Shown here piece by piece: positions 18,065 to 28,353 of a DNA stretch of 64,000 nt (position 1 is the first letter of the stretch; each line of letters begins with the position of its first letter). The notes beneath the pieces were generated by a model. The model made no database searches. It had not been told where the DNA came from and worked only from the letters and a program-made list of their open reading frames with translations. Made by a program: the position numbers and the translations under genes. The stretch comes from Pararhizobium gei (lineage in GTDB: Bacteria; Pseudomonadota; Alphaproteobacteria; Rhizobiales; Rhizobiaceae), in contig NZ_CP119409.1 in assembly GCF_029223885.1 (NCBI RefSeq), forward strand, positions 3,682,501-3,746,500, written 5' to 3'.

Positions 18065-18781
18065 ATGTCCACAACGCACCCCCTTGAAAACGAGCCGCCG
18101 CGATCGCGCGGGTCCGGAACCCAGACGGTTTACGGAACCTTGCGGCAGGAAATTCTCTCCATGGAGCTTGCGCCCGGCAGTCCTCTAGATGAGGTCCGGC
18201 TATCGGAGCGTTTCGGCATGTCGCGCACACCGATCCGGGAGGCGATGCTGCGGCTCGGTTCCGAGGGGCTGGTGACAACGCTGCCCAATCGCAACACGAT
18301 TGTCGCCACGATCGATTTCGCGACACTGCCGCCCTATTTCGATTCACTCACGCTGATGTATCGCGTCACCTCCCGTGCTGCAGCCACCCGAAAAGATGCG
18401 GTGGTCATGGCACGTATCCGCAAGCACCAAGCGGAATTCGAGGCGGCGGTAAATGCTCAGAACGCCTATGCGATGATCGAAGCCAACCGCGAATTTCACG
18501 TTGCAATCGCAGAACTGGGCGGTAATCCCTATTACACCGGTTTCTTTTCCCGGCTTCTCGACGAAGGCCGGCGTATTCTGCGCCTGTACTATTCCACCTT
18601 CGATGATCGCCTGCCGCTGCAATATGTGCAGGAGCATGAAGACATGATCGCGGCCATCGAAGCCGGCCAGGTCGATGAGGCCGATCGGCTGGCGAGTGCG
18701 CATGCCGCGCAGATCGTTCGCCAGATCCAGGACTACGTCGCACGGGACATGAACAACGCCCTGTCGATCGGCAATCTCTGA
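18065..18781 (+). CDS. GntR-family regulator, FCD subfamily
   Basis: 238-residue transcription factor. The winged helix (about residues 20-85) has LRQEILSMELAPGSPLDEV and FGMSRTPIREAMLRLGSEGL, classic for GntR. The rest is an all-helical FCD ligand domain with the metal-site residues in NREFHVAIAELGGNPYY and the histidine of YVQEHEDMIAAIEAG. It is a clear paralogue of the GntR protein at 40718. It likely controls itself and the next two genes. The start at 18065 (MSTTHPLEN) follows a TGTCGACA palindrome at 18013; a longer frame from 17993 would place that operator inside the gene. Confidence 0.88.
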   Translation: MSTTHPLENEPPRSRGSGTQTVYGTLRQEILSMELAPGSPLDEVRLSERFGMSRTPIREAMLRLGSEGLVTTLPNRNTIVATIDFATLPPYFDSLTLMYRVTSRAAATRKDAVVMARIRKHQAEFEAAVNAQNAYAMIEANREFHVAIAELGGNPYYTGFFSRLLDEGRRILRLYYSTFDDRLPLQYVQEHEDMIAAIEAGQVDEADRLASAHAAQIVRQIQDYVARDMNNALSIGNL

Positions 18782-18824
18782 GACCCGCACACCGAAATCA
18801 GATCGAAACCCAGCGAGACCATCC

Positions 18825-20081
18825 ATGCAGGCAAACACAAAGGCTGATGTCGTTATCGTTGGCGCAGGGATCATCGGCGCCATGGCAGCCTATCGGCTGC
18901 AGAAAGACGGGCGGCAGGTGCTGCTGCTCGAGCGAACCGCTGTTGCCGCAGGCGCCAGTGCCGGGAATGCCGGGATTCTTGCCTTCCCGGAGATCATTCC
19001 GATCGCCGCGCCGGGCCTTTTGCTCAAGGCGCCGAAATGGCTGCTGGACCCCTTGGGGCCGCTGAGCATCCGCCCGGCCTATGGCCTGAAAATCGCACCC
19101 TGGCTGTGGCGACTCTGGCGCGCCAGCGCAAAAGCGTCATTCGCACGGGGCGTCGCGGCGCAGACAGCGATGATGCGGCTGGCAGCGGAGGAAATGGAGC
19201 GCATCAGGGATGTGCCCGAACTGTCTGCCTTTATCGACAATACCGGAACGCTGGATCTCTACGACAGCGAGGCGAGCTTCAATGCCGCCGCCGGAGATTG
19301 GCTGGAAAAGGAAAAGGCCGGTTTCGAGTTCACGCCTGTCGGACGCACCGAAATCGAGGAGCTTCAGCCGGGCCTTGCGCCGCAGTTTCGCCACGCGATG
19401 TACGGACGTTCCGGATTGCAGGTGAACGACCCGAAGGCGTTCACAAAAGCCGTCTGCGCGCAGGCAGTTGCCCGCGGTGCCGTCATCCGGATGGCCGAAG
19501 TGGTGGATATCGCACCCGTCAGTTCCGGTGGCGGGATCGTTTCGCTGGCCGATGGGACAAAAGTGAAGGCCAGTACGGTCGTTCTTGCCGGTGGGGCCTG
19601 GTCGAAAAAGCTTGCCGCCCGGCTTGGCGACACGGTTCCGCTGGAAACGGAGCGCGGCTACAACACCACATTGCCGGAGCAAGCCTTCGCCCTTACTCGG
19701 CAGCTCTATTTCAACGATCACGGCTTTGTCGTCACGCCTCTTGCGCAGGGAATCCGGGTCGGCGGCGCCGTGGAGTTTGCAGGGCTGGAACTCGAACCGA
19801 ACTACAGACGATCCAAGGCGCTGCTGTCGAAGGCCGCGCGTTTCCTTCCGGACCTTAATAGCGGCGGCGGCACCGAATGGATGGGCTTTCGTCCGTCCAT
19901 GCCGGATTCTCTACCGGTCATCGGTCCTTCCGCAGCAAGCCGGGATATCATCTACGCCTTTGGCCATGGTCATCTTGGACTTACGCAGTCGGCCGCCACA
20001 GGTGCCTTGGTTTCAGACCTTGCCGCCGGCCGGACGCCCGGCATTCCGCTGACCGCTTTTCGCGCGGGGCGTTTTTCCTGA
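18825..20081 (+). CDS. FAD-dependent D-amino-acid (hydroxyproline-type) oxidoreductase
   Basis: DAO-superfamily flavoenzyme, 418 residues. The Rossmann FAD motif is VVIVGAGIIGAMAAYRLQ near residue 10; the C-terminal FAD contact region reads RPSMPDSLPVIGPS and FGHGHLGLTQSAATG. It is a close paralogue of the enzyme at 35288. That relation and the neighbouring DapA-family gene suggest oxidation of a cyclic D-imino acid such as cis-4-hydroxy-D-proline, though another D-amino acid is possible. It lies 43 bases after the GntR gene. Confidence 0.83.
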   Translation: MQANTKADVVIVGAGIIGAMAAYRLQKDGRQVLLLERTAVAAGASAGNAGILAFPEIIPIAAPGLLLKAPKWLLDPLGPLSIRPAYGLKIAPWLWRLWRASAKASFARGVAAQTAMMRLAAEEMERIRDVPELSAFIDNTGTLDLYDSEASFNAAAGDWLEKEKAGFEFTPVGRTEIEELQPGLAPQFRHAMYGRSGLQVNDPKAFTKAVCAQAVARGAVIRMAEVVDIAPVSSGGGIVSLADGTKVKASTVVLAGGAWSKKLAARLGDTVPLETERGYNTTLPEQAFALTRQLYFNDHGFVVTPLAQGIRVGGAVEFAGLELEPNYRRSKALLSKAARFLPDLNSGGGTEWMGFRPSMPDSLPVIGPSAASRDIIYAFGHGHLGLTQSAATGALVSDLAAGRTPGIPLTAFRAGRFS

Positions 20082-20138
20082 GCACCCGAGGTCGTTCGCG
20101 CAAACGTCATCGATCATCGAACAACATAGCTTGCCAAA

Positions 20139-20146
20139 TGTCGACA
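20139..20146. promoter_or_regulatory. TGTCGACA palindrome upstream of DapA-family gene
   Basis: AAATGTCGACAAATT at 20136-20150 contains the TGTCGACA core 41 bases before the ATG at 20188. It suggests the DapA-family gene has its own regulated promoter within the module. Confidence 0.6.
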
Positions 20147-20187
20147 AATTGTATATTGATCATCGAAACGAATTCATGGAGGTTTCA

Positions 20188-21099
20188 ATGACCACTGGCT
20201 GGCGCGGTGTTATCCCTGCGGTAACGACTCAATTCAAGGAAGACTTGTCGATCGATTTCGAAAATACCCGGCGCGTGCAGGACGCTCTGGTCAATGACGG
20301 TGTCCACGGGCTTATCGTCATGGGCACCTGCGGCGAGAACAATTCCCTCGACCCGGACGAGAAGCGCGCCATCCTCAAGGGTGCCGTCGAAGCCGTTGCC
20401 GGTCGCGTTCCGGTCATCACCGGCGTTTCGGAGTTCGACACGCGCCGTGCTGTTGCCTATGCCAGAGATGCGGAAAAGCTGGGCGCCGATGGCCTGATGG
20501 TCCTGCCGGCCATGGTCTATGTTCCGAAACCCGAAGAACTGGTCGCTCATTTCAAGGCCGTGGCCGAAGCAACCGCGCTGCCGATTATGCTCTACAACAA
20601 TCCCCCGGCCTATCGCGTCAATATCGGCAACGACGTCCTGCGCCAGCTTGAGGGCATCGCCAATATCAAGGCCGTAAAGGAAAGTGCGCCCGATACCCGG
20701 CGGTTTACAGATCTCCTGAACGAGTTCGGTGATCGCTTCGATATTTTCGCCGGCCTCGACGACGTCGCACTTGAGGGCATCATGCTGGGAGCGAAGGGCT
20801 GGGTTTCCGGCCTGACCAGCGCATTCCCGCAGGAATCGGTCCAACTCGTCGCCGCCATCGACAAGGGCGACTGGAATGAGGCGCGCCGCATCTACCGCTG
20901 GTTCATGCCGCTTCTTCACCTCGATGCCGAACATGATCTGGTGCAGACCATCAAGCTTGCCGAGCAGATCATGGGCCGCGGCTCCGAGCGCGTCCGCATG
21001 CCGCGCATGGTGTTGTCGGGTGCTCGCCGCGCAGAAGTGACCGCAATGGTCGAGAAGGCCGCCGCAACCCGCCCGACGAAACTGGCCAAAGCAGCTTAA
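20188..21099 (+). CDS. DapA-family class I aldolase / deaminase
   Basis: 303-residue member of the dihydrodipicolinate synthase/N-acetylneuraminate lyase family. Schiff-base Lys164 is in IKAVKESAPDT and the catalytic tyrosine Tyr136 in PIMLYNNPPAYR; the GTCGEN loop is near residue 47. In hydroxyproline breakdown, enzymes of this family deaminate delta1-pyrroline-4-hydroxy-2-carboxylate to alpha-ketoglutarate semialdehyde; the paired FAD gene makes that the best guess. The ATG at 20188 has an ideal GGAGG site 5 bases upstream. Confidence 0.85.
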   Translation: MTTGWRGVIPAVTTQFKEDLSIDFENTRRVQDALVNDGVHGLIVMGTCGENNSLDPDEKRAILKGAVEAVAGRVPVITGVSEFDTRRAVAYARDAEKLGADGLMVLPAMVYVPKPEELVAHFKAVAEATALPIMLYNNPPAYRVNIGNDVLRQLEGIANIKAVKESAPDTRRFTDLLNEFGDRFDIFAGLDDVALEGIMLGAKGWVSGLTSAFPQESVQLVAAIDKGDWNEARRIYRWFMPLLHLDAEHDLVQTIKLAEQIMGRGSERVRMPRMVLSGARRAEVTAMVEKAAATRPTKLAKAA

Positions 21100-21128
21100 G
21101 CAACTGCCGCCGCTGCATAGTGAAGATC

Positions 21129-21160
21129 GAAGGCTGCCCACATCGATGTCGGCGGCCTTC
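21129..21160 (+). terminator. Hairpin after the DapA-family gene
   Basis: GAAGGCTGCC and GGCGGCCTTC pair (one G-T) around ACATCGATGT, itself self-complementary, making a long hairpin 30 bases after the stop. The following bases (ATTCCTTTGCC) are only weakly T-rich, so this is a tentative terminator. Confidence 0.5.
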
Positions 21161-21411
21161 ATTCCTTTGCCTTCGGGCTCCCGCAGGACCGCTATGGCGT
21201 TCCGTTGCGGTCTTGGACAAAGGGGTATCAAGGTTTCCGTCAGGCAAAATACATTGAGCCGGACGCTGCAGTGCAGAGCCGGTGCTCTCCATCTGTCCGG
21301 GGCTTTAAAGTCCCGCCTTAACAAAGCCCCCCGCGACTTGCCATCGCTCTACGGGCCGACGGGCGGTAAGTACCGCCCATCCCTGAAACAATGTCTTGCG
21401 GGTTTTGTTGT
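21161..21411. other. Intergenic region between convergent transcripts
   Basis: No gene seen. It contains a perfect 8-base-arm hairpin GGGCGGTA-AG-TACCGCCC at 21361-21378, just past the end of the chemoreceptor gene (minus strand). The poly-T tract of an intrinsic terminator is missing. Confidence 0.45.
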
Positions 21412-23196
21412 TTAAAACTCGTCCCATCCGTCCGACGAAGCAGCGCGGGAGCCAAGCGAGCCCGCCACCTTTGCCATCATGCGGCGGGCCGGAGAGGCAA
21501 CCGGTTTGCTCGTTGACGCCGCCAGACCAAGGTGACGCGGAGCGGTCCGCTCCGCAGCGAGGCCGAGTTGAAACCCGTCTATCAACTCGCGCAGACGAGC
21601 GGTCTCCTGGGCCAGCGTCGCGCTGGCGGCATTCGTCTCTTCCACCATCGCAGCGTTCTGCTGCGTCACCTGATCCATCTGGTTGACGGCGGAATTGACC
21701 TCCGAAAGGCCGGTCGCCTGCTCCCTGGCGGAACTTGTGATGGCCTCCATATGCTCGTTGACCGCAACAATATTCTCCTGGATCGTGCGAAGCGCCTCGC
21801 CCGTTTCGCTGACGAGCTTCACCCCCGTGCTCACTTCGTGCGAGGAGTTGCGGATGAGTTCCTTGATTTCCTTCGCGGCCTGAGCCGAGCGCTGGGCCAG
21901 TTCGCGAACCTCCTGCGCCACGACGGCAAATCCCTTGCCGGCATCGCCGGCACGGGCCGCCTCTACCCCGGCGTTGAGAGCCAGAAGGTTGGTTTGAAAG
22001 GCAATTTCATCTATCACACCGATGATATTGGAAATTTGGTTTGACGACGTCTCGATCCGCGACATCGCCCCGACGGCGTCAGCGACGACTTTTCCAGACC
22101 GCTGGGCATTTTCGCTTGCAGTGGTTGCGGCATGCCGTGCTTCGTCGGCACGCTTGGAAGCATTCGTCACATTCACGGTGATCTGGTCAAGCGCCGCGGC
22201 AGTCTCTTCCAGTGAGGCGGCCTGCTGCTCCGTCCGCTTGGACAGATCTTCCGCGCTCTGGCTGATCTCACGCGTTCCCGTATCGATCTGGCCGGTCGAC
22301 TGGGACACTGCGCCGAGCGTATTTCTCATTTGGCTCAGTGTATCATTCATCGTCCGGCGCAGGCCTTCGAAATCTGTGGCAAAAGCCTCGTCAATGGTGA
22401 AGGACAGATCGCCTTGTGACAGCCGCGTGAGGGCCGCGCCGATCGTATTCACCGCATGAACGCGCGCCGTCACGTCGGTCGCGAATTTCACCACCTTCGT
22501 GATTTTGCCTTTGACGTCAAGGATCGGATTATAGGATGCATTGATGGAGACGATCTTGCCGTTTTTGCCAACGCGGGTGAATTCGCCAGCCTGGAACTCG
22601 CCGCGACGCAGTGCAGCCCAGAATTCCCTGTATTCGGGCGACTGGGCATAATCCTGGGCAACCAGCATATTGTGGTTACGCCCCTTGATCTCGTCCAGGC
22701 GATAGCCCAGCGTTTTGAGGAAATTGTCGTTTGCGGTGACGATATCACCGTCTACCGTGAATTCGATGATGCCCTGAACGCGGCTGATCGCCACCATCTG
22801 GCCCTGGAAGTCCAGATTCTGGAGCCGCTCCTTCGCGTCTGCCCATTCCACGACGAACCCGCTCGTCTTGTTGCCCTCTCGCAGCGGGTTTACGATAAGA
22901 TCGAAAGCGCGGTGCCCGACCCAGATCGTTGCCTTATGCTGCGTCTTGAGGGCGGCAAGCATGTTGCGCTGATGCGACGGATTTTTGTGAAAGATGTCGA
23001 TATTGCTGCCAATGAGTTTGGCGAAGTCGAAACGAGGCAGTTCCTTCTTGAGATCGGTCTCGGCCTCCTTGAGCAGTTCCATGACTGCATCATTCATATA
23101 CCGAATGTTGAGATCGGCATCTGCAATCATGATATTTGCGGTAATCAGCTTCATCGAGTTGGACTGCATGCGGGAAATCTTGGAAGTGCCGAACAT
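21412..23196 (-). CDS. Soluble methyl-accepting chemotaxis protein with two PAS domains
   Basis: 594-residue cytosolic chemoreceptor: no signal peptide or membrane span. PAS domains cover about residues 15-118 and 135-245. A HAMP-like stretch ([15 protein letters not shown]) follows, then a methylated helical signalling domain. The hairpin tip reads [20 protein letters not shown]. The C-terminus ends GWDEF, matching the x-W-x-x-F tether that recruits CheR/CheB. A signal sensed by the PAS pair (redox, oxygen or a small ligand) is likely but unknown. The start has a strong AAAGGAGGA site. Confidence 0.93.
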   Translation of the reverse strand: MFGTSKISRMQSNSMKLITANIMIADADLNIRYMNDAVMELLKEAETDLKKELPRFDFAKLIGSNIDIFHKNPSHQRNMLAALKTQHKATIWVGHRAFDLIVNPLREGNKTSGFVVEWADAKERLQNLDFQGQMVAISRVQGIIEFTVDGDIVTANDNFLKTLGYRLDEIKGRNHNMLVAQDYAQSPEYREFWAALRRGEFQAGEFTRVGKNGKIVSINASYNPILDVKGKITKVVKFATDVTARVHAVNTIGAALTRLSQGDLSFTIDEAFATDFEGLRRTMNDTLSQMRNTLGAVSQSTGQIDTGTREISQSAEDLSKRTEQQAASLEETAAALDQITVNVTNASKRADEARHAATTASENAQRSGKVVADAVGAMSRIETSSNQISNIIGVIDEIAFQTNLLALNAGVEAARAGDAGKGFAVVAQEVRELAQRSAQAAKEIKELIRNSSHEVSTGVKLVSETGEALRTIQENIVAVNEHMEAITSSAREQATGLSEVNSAVNQMDQVTQQNAAMVEETNAASATLAQETARLRELIDGFQLGLAAERTAPRHLGLAASTSKPVASPARRMMAKVAGSLGSRAASSDGWDEF

Positions 23197-23400
23197 CTGA
23201 TCCTCCTTTAAATCAATGTCGTCGAGGCCAGATCATTGCCTCCCTTTGCGCTCGTCGTTTATCGACCATCGCTGTAAACAGCGTGCGCTCCTGAATTCGA
23301 CTCAAACATATGTGCAATTGTTTAAATTTTAGTAACTTTTGATTTACCACGCAGGAGAACTGCTTTTCCCATCAGGTGAGTCGGATCCCACGGATCGGCC

Positions 23401-23566
23401 TCAACGATCCGCCCGCGGCCACTCAGGCGGCAGTTTGAGGCCGCGCTCGTGACAACGCAGCCGCTGAAGGTGAAGGCCCATCTGCAGCGGTCGCGGAGCT
23501 TCGTCTCGCCTGCATTGCGACAGTCTTGATCCAGCCGAACGCCTCCTCGATGCGCTTGCGGATACG
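23401..23566 (-). pseudogene. IS5-family transposase 3' remnant, frameshifted
   Basis: Reading from 23566 gives RIRKRIEEAFGWIKT, the conserved C-terminal motif of IS5-type DDE transposases. The next family segment appears only after a frame change as ETKLRDRCRWAFTF. The N-terminal part and the terminal repeats are not found. It is a decayed insertion-sequence tail. Confidence 0.75.
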
Positions 23567-24091
23567 TGAACTGAACCCATTTCAACCGGATAGTCGGCAT
23601 AAACAGAAAGGCTCAAGCACAGGCTTGAGGCAATTCATCAGGCTAAATCAACCGAGCGGATCTGTCCGGTCAAACGGGGCCACTCAAGCTTGCCATAACA
23701 CAGGGAGACTTGTAAAATTCGTCGCCTTGAAGGGATGGGAACCATCGACCTGCCCGCCGGCTTTACCAATGGGCTGCTATAATTCGCCTTTGCGGCAAAA
23801 TGTCGCGGCAAATGCCGCATGAAATAGCTTCCTCTATGTGGGTGTAGCGGCCATTCGTTACAGAGCCGCGCAGAACCCTGATGAAGAAGTCGATCTGGTC
23901 ACGAAGATGTCCTTCAGCAGCATTGCCTTCCCGGACCCGATCACCGCGTGATAGAATGGCGCGACAGATCCTACCGTCGATTTCTGGAAGCCGATATGGT
24001 GGAAGTGTTCTTCCGCCCTATCGGGGATGCGCTCACGCCAGCTCGCGACTTCGGTGCCTGTGCCGCCCTGTGGGATCGTGACACGGACACT
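23567..24091. other. Non-coding, probably decayed stretch
   Basis: About 520 bases between the IS5 remnant and the RND gene end. Short frames on both strands have no recognisable family and unbalanced composition. I see no gene, RNA or clear terminal repeat; it is most likely debris left by insertion-sequence activity. Confidence 0.45.
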
Positions 24092-27000
24092 CTATTCTGC
24101 CGCCAGTGCCAACGGCTGCGGCCGGTGTTCGACCGCCTCCTCGTTTCCGTGTGCTTTGGGTGGCTTGATCCGGAACCACACGGCATAGAGTGCCGGTAGG
24201 AAGAGCAGGATCATTGCCGTTCCTGCCGCCGTTCCGCCGATCAGCGTATAGGCCATCGATCCCCAGAACACGGAGTGGGTCAGAGGTATGAACGCGAGGA
24301 TCGCCGCAAGCGCCGTCAGGATCACGGGGCGTGTCCGCTGCACGGTCGCCTCGATGACGGCATGATAGTCGTCAAGACCCGCCGCCTGGTTCTCCTTGAT
24401 CTGCTCTGTCAGGATCAGGGTGTTGCGCATCAGGATTCCGGCCAGACCGATCAATCCGAGAATGGCATTGAAGCCGAAGGGCTGATTGAACAGGAGCAGG
24501 GTCGGAACCACGCCGGCAAGGCCAAGCGGCGCGGTCAGCATCACCATGGTCATCGTCGACAGGCTACGGACCTGCAGGATGATGACGATCAACGTTGCCG
24601 CGATCATCAAAGGGAAGACCTGGGCAAGTGCGACATTGGCCTTGAGGGACTCCTCGATATTGCCCCCCATTTCGATGCGGTATCCCACAGGCAGAGACGC
24701 GATCAACGGCTGAAGGGCCTTCATCACCTGTTGCGAGACCTCCGGGGGCTGCGTCGCTTCGTTGATGTCGGACCTGATCGTGATGACCGGTATCCGGTCG
24801 CGACGTTTCAGGATCGGCTCCTCGAACCGGATCTCGGAATGCCCGAGCTGATCCAGCGGGACCTGGCGGCCATCCCTGCTCATCAGCGAGAAGTCCGCAA
24901 GCCGCGACGGGTCCAGGCGGTTGTCGCCAGCGCTGCGCGCAACGACAGGCACGTTGCGGATGTTGTCACGGACCTGCGTGACGGGGATGCCGGTGAGCAG
25001 CATCTGCATCTGCTGGGCCGCCTCCGATGGAGAAAGACCAATCAGATTGAGCCGTTCCTGGTCGGGGACGAAGCGCAGAACAGGTGTCCGGTTGCCCCAG
25101 TCGCGGTTGGCCTGGCGGACATCGGGAACGGTTTTCATGATGGTCAGAGCCTGCTCGGAGATCCCGTAGAGCTGATCCTGGTCCGGTCCCATGATCCGGA
25201 ACTCCACAGGGAACGGCGTGTAAGGACCGAAGACAAGCTGGGTGACGCGAACCGAAGCTTCGGGGACAAGACCCTCCGATATGGCAGCACGGAGGCGGTG
25301 TTTCAATTCTTCGCGTGCATGGGCATCGGGCGTGAGCACGACGACCTTCGCGAAGGCAGGATCCGGCAATTCCGGTGCCATGGCGAAGAAGAACCGAGGG
25401 GCACCCTGCCCTATGTAAGCCGTGACGATATCCGTCTCGGGCTGGGTCTGTAGCCAGTCTTCGACCTTCTTCACCGCGGATGTCGTCGCCTCGATGCTGG
25501 TGCCCTCGGGCATGCGCACCTCGACCAGCACCTCCGGGCGATCCGATGTCGGGAAGAACTGCTGTTTCACGCCGCCCATGCCGACGACCGAAACGGCCAT
25601 GGTGATGCCGACAACGGCGCAGACCATGAACTTATGGCGGACGGCGAACGCGACGACAGAACGCAGACGACGATAGTTCGGCGTGTCATAGATCGCGTGA
25701 TGTCCGCCCTCGACCGGCTTGATATCAGGCAGCATCTTGACGCCAAGATACGGCGTGAAAGTGACCGCCACGATCCAGGAGACGATGAGCGCGAAACCGA
25801 CGACCCAGAAGATGTTGCCAGCGTACTCGCCGGCCGTCGATTTTGCGAATCCTACCGGCATCAGGCCGATGATCGTGACCAGCGTGCCGGACAGCATCGG
25901 AGCCGCCGTATGGCTCCAGGCATAGGCAGCCGCCTTGATGCGGTCCATGCCCTCTTCCATCTTCACCACCATGACCTCGATGGCAATGATGGCGTCGTCC
26001 ACAAGCAGGCCCAGCGCAAGGATCAGTGCGCCGAGCGTGATGCGGTCGAAGAACCGCCCGGTTTCCAGCATGATCAAAAAGACGACGGCAAGCGTCAGCG
26101 GCACCGCCAGCGCGACGACGATGCCGACGCGCCAGCCAAGTGCGACCAGGCTGACGAACAGCACGACGCCAAGCGCCATGGCGAACTTGAGCATGAACTC
26201 GCCGACGGCCTCGTCGATATTGACCGCCTGATCGCTGACCTTGGTCAGCGTCATGCCCAGCGGCAGTGTCTGCGCAATCTCGGCGGACCGAGCCTCGAGC
26301 GCCTTGCCGAGATCAAGCCCGTTCCATCCGGCCTGCATCACGGCACCCAGCATGATTGTCGGCTCGCCTTCGTGGCGGATGATGTAGGTGGCAGGATCCT
26401 GATAGCCGCGCCGCACCTCTGCCAGATCAGAGAGCTTCAGGGTTCGTCCGGCAGCCACGATCGGCGTGTCGGCAATCGCCTGCACGCTATTATAAGCTCC
26501 GTCAAAGCGGATGAAGACCTGTGGCCCCCGTGTGTCGATAGAACCCGCTGGCGTAACCGTGTTCTGTCGCTGCAACGCAGAAGCGATATCCTGCGCGGAT
26601 ATGCCGAGCGTCGCGAGCTTCGCGTAGGAGAACTCGACAAAAATCTGTTCGGGACGCTCGCCGACGATGTTGATTTTCTTGACACCAGGCACATGCAGGA
26701 GGTCCTGACGGATGACTTCCGCCTGCCGCACGAGATCGCGCATCGGCATGCCCTTCGCCTTCAGGGCGTAAAGGCCGAAGCTCACATCGGAGTATTCGTC
26801 GTTGACGAACGGTCCGATAACCCCGGGAGGAAGGTTGCGCGCCTCGTCGCCGAGCTTCTTGCGCGCCTGATAGAACTCGTCTGCGACGGCACTTGCCGGG
26901 GTATTGTCCTTGAGGGTGACCGTCAGGAACGCGTAGCCTGGTCTGGTTGTCGTCTCGACGCGGTCGTACCAGGTGAGTTCCTGAATGCGTTTCTCAAGCG

Positions 27001-27202
27001 GCTCGGCGACAAGGTCCTGCATTTCTCGGGCTGTGGCGCCCGGCCAGACTGAGGTGACTGTCAGTGTCTTGATGGTGAACGACGGATCCTCGGCGCGTCC
27101 CAGCTTCACAAAGGCGTAGGCGCCTGCGGCGGCCAGCAGAACGATGAAGAAAAGGGTCACAGCGCGTTCGCGCACAGCGATGGCGGAAAGATTGAAGGCC
27201 AT
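24092..27202 (-). CDS. RND efflux transporter, inner-membrane pump
   Basis: 1036-residue resistance-nodulation-division pump driven by proton flow. The start MAFNLSAIAVRERAVTLF at 27202 shares one base with the stop of the adaptor gene. It has twelve predicted spans with two large periplasmic loops. The proton-relay region LGLLVDDAIIAIEVMVVKME (two adjacent Asp) in the fourth span and FFPTSDRPEVLVEVRMPEG in the second loop are typical. The sequence resembles the branch with single-pump MdtB/AcrB-like proteins; substrate unknown. No outer-membrane channel gene is adjacent. Confidence 0.93.
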   Translation of the reverse strand: MAFNLSAIAVRERAVTLFFIVLLAAAGAYAFVKLGRAEDPSFTIKTLTVTSVWPGATAREMQDLVAEPLEKRIQELTWYDRVETTTRPGYAFLTVTLKDNTPASAVADEFYQARKKLGDEARNLPPGVIGPFVNDEYSDVSFGLYALKAKGMPMRDLVRQAEVIRQDLLHVPGVKKINIVGERPEQIFVEFSYAKLATLGISAQDIASALQRQNTVTPAGSIDTRGPQVFIRFDGAYNSVQAIADTPIVAAGRTLKLSDLAEVRRGYQDPATYIIRHEGEPTIMLGAVMQAGWNGLDLGKALEARSAEIAQTLPLGMTLTKVSDQAVNIDEAVGEFMLKFAMALGVVLFVSLVALGWRVGIVVALAVPLTLAVVFLIMLETGRFFDRITLGALILALGLLVDDAIIAIEVMVVKMEEGMDRIKAAAYAWSHTAAPMLSGTLVTIIGLMPVGFAKSTAGEYAGNIFWVVGFALIVSWIVAVTFTPYLGVKMLPDIKPVEGGHHAIYDTPNYRRLRSVVAFAVRHKFMVCAVVGITMAVSVVGMGGVKQQFFPTSDRPEVLVEVRMPEGTSIEATTSAVKKVEDWLQTQPETDIVTAYIGQGAPRFFFAMAPELPDPAFAKVVVLTPDAHAREELKHRLRAAISEGLVPEASVRVTQLVFGPYTPFPVEFRIMGPDQDQLYGISEQALTIMKTVPDVRQANRDWGNRTPVLRFVPDQERLNLIGLSPSEAAQQMQMLLTGIPVTQVRDNIRNVPVVARSAGDNRLDPSRLADFSLMSRDGRQVPLDQLGHSEIRFEEPILKRRDRIPVITIRSDINEATQPPEVSQQVMKALQPLIASLPVGYRIEMGGNIEESLKANVALAQVFPLMIAATLIVIILQVRSLSTMTMVMLTAPLGLAGVVPTLLLFNQPFGFNAILGLIGLAGILMRNTLILTEQIKENQAAGLDDYHAVIEATVQRTRPVILTALAAILAFIPLTHSVFWGSMAYTLIGGTAAGTAMILLFLPALYAVWFRIKPPKAHGNEEAVEHRPQPLALAAE

Positions 27203-28317
27203 TAGTTCGTCAACTCTTGGCTCGAGGCAATCCTGACCGCTGCGCCGTCGGCGAGAAGATGCGCGCCCAGTGCTACAACCTGCTGGCCCGTCCCAATCCC
27301 CGTGACAAATGCCGTCTCCTCGCCGATCTGGCGAACCTCGACCGGGGTGAACTTCACCGTCGATGTGGTGCTGTTGACCACCCACACGCCTGTACGATTT
27401 CCGTCGTCCAGGAGTGCGCCGACGGGTACCGCGACTTCCGACTGGCGGTCGGCGTCGAGGATCTTGATCGTTACAGTCGAGCCAAGCGGGGCTGAGGCTG
27501 CATCGCCTTCAAGAATATAACGCGCCTCGTAAGTCCGGGTTTGAGGATCGGCAGAATCGGAGATCTGTCGTAATCTGGCCTTGCCGCTCCGACGTCCGCC
27601 GCCATAGACACTGGCCGTAGCTTCTGAGCCGGGAGCGGGCCGCAGCGTCTCAGGTAGCCAGACGACCGCTTCACGCGGCCCGGACTGCGCCAGTTGCACC
27701 ACCGTCTGGCCTGCTGCTACGACCTGTCCGGGATCTCCAAGGGTCTGGACTATGGTTCCGTCAGCGTCTGCGACAAGAAGCGTGTACAGGGTCCCGTTTT
27801 CAGCCACTTTGGCGTCAGCTTCCGCTGCCGCAAGCTGAGCCGTCGCGGTGTCGAGCGCTGCTTTTGCCTGTTCATATCGCTGTGGAGTGGCTGCCAGGCC
27901 GTTTTTTACCAGCGTCGCATAGCGCTTCTCGTCTGCCTGTGCCTGGGTCAGAACGGCACGCGCTGCGGTCACCGTATTGCGCTTCGCTGTCAGCGCCAGT
28001 TGAAGATCGGTTTCGTCCATGCGCATCAGCGCCTGGCCTTGCCTCACCTGCTGCCCCACGTCGACCATCCGCTCGACGATCTTGCCGGGAACTCGGAACC
28101 CAAGGTTACTCTGTACCCGGGAAGCGACCGTGCCTGTGAAAGAGCGCTCAGCCGTTCCGGTGGTCGTGGCCTCTGCAACCCGAACCAGGGGAGAGACTGT
28201 CCTTGGATCAGCAGCCACAGCCTCCTGCCTGGTGGGTTCAAAAACCACGAAAAAGGCTCCGGCAGCACCAGCCGCCGCCACGAGGCCTACAAGAGACAGG
28301 ACATGTTTGCGTTTCAT
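27202..28317 (-). CDS. RND efflux periplasmic adaptor (HlyD/AcrA family)
   Basis: 371-residue membrane-fusion protein. An N-terminal hydrophobic segment (VLSLVGLVAAAGAAGAFFVV) anchors or exports it. NLGFRVPGKIVERMVDVGQQ starts the lipoyl domain, a helical hairpin follows (residues 120-190), and YTLLVADADGTIVQTLGDPG closes the lipoyl half. It is the first gene of the efflux pair and is divergent from the TetR gene at 28417. Confidence 0.9.
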   Translation of the reverse strand: MKRKHVLSLVGLVAAAGAAGAFFVVFEPTRQEAVAADPRTVSPLVRVAEATTTGTAERSFTGTVASRVQSNLGFRVPGKIVERMVDVGQQVRQGQALMRMDETDLQLALTAKRNTVTAARAVLTQAQADEKRYATLVKNGLAATPQRYEQAKAALDTATAQLAAAEADAKVAENGTLYTLLVADADGTIVQTLGDPGQVVAAGQTVVQLAQSGPREAVVWLPETLRPAPGSEATASVYGGGRRSGKARLRQISDSADPQTRTYEARYILEGDAASAPLGSTVTIKILDADRQSEVAVPVGALLDDGNRTGVWVVNSTTSTVKFTPVEVRQIGEETAFVTGIGTGQQVVALGAHLLADGAAVRIASSQELTN

Positions 28318-28353
28318 TTTTGCGTTCTCTTCTTGACCAACGATCCAGGCGAA

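Noticed and set aside
25634..27052. 472-codon plus-strand frame opposite the RND pump
   Set aside because: Charged, repetitive antisense translation; the minus-strand RND protein has all family motifs.
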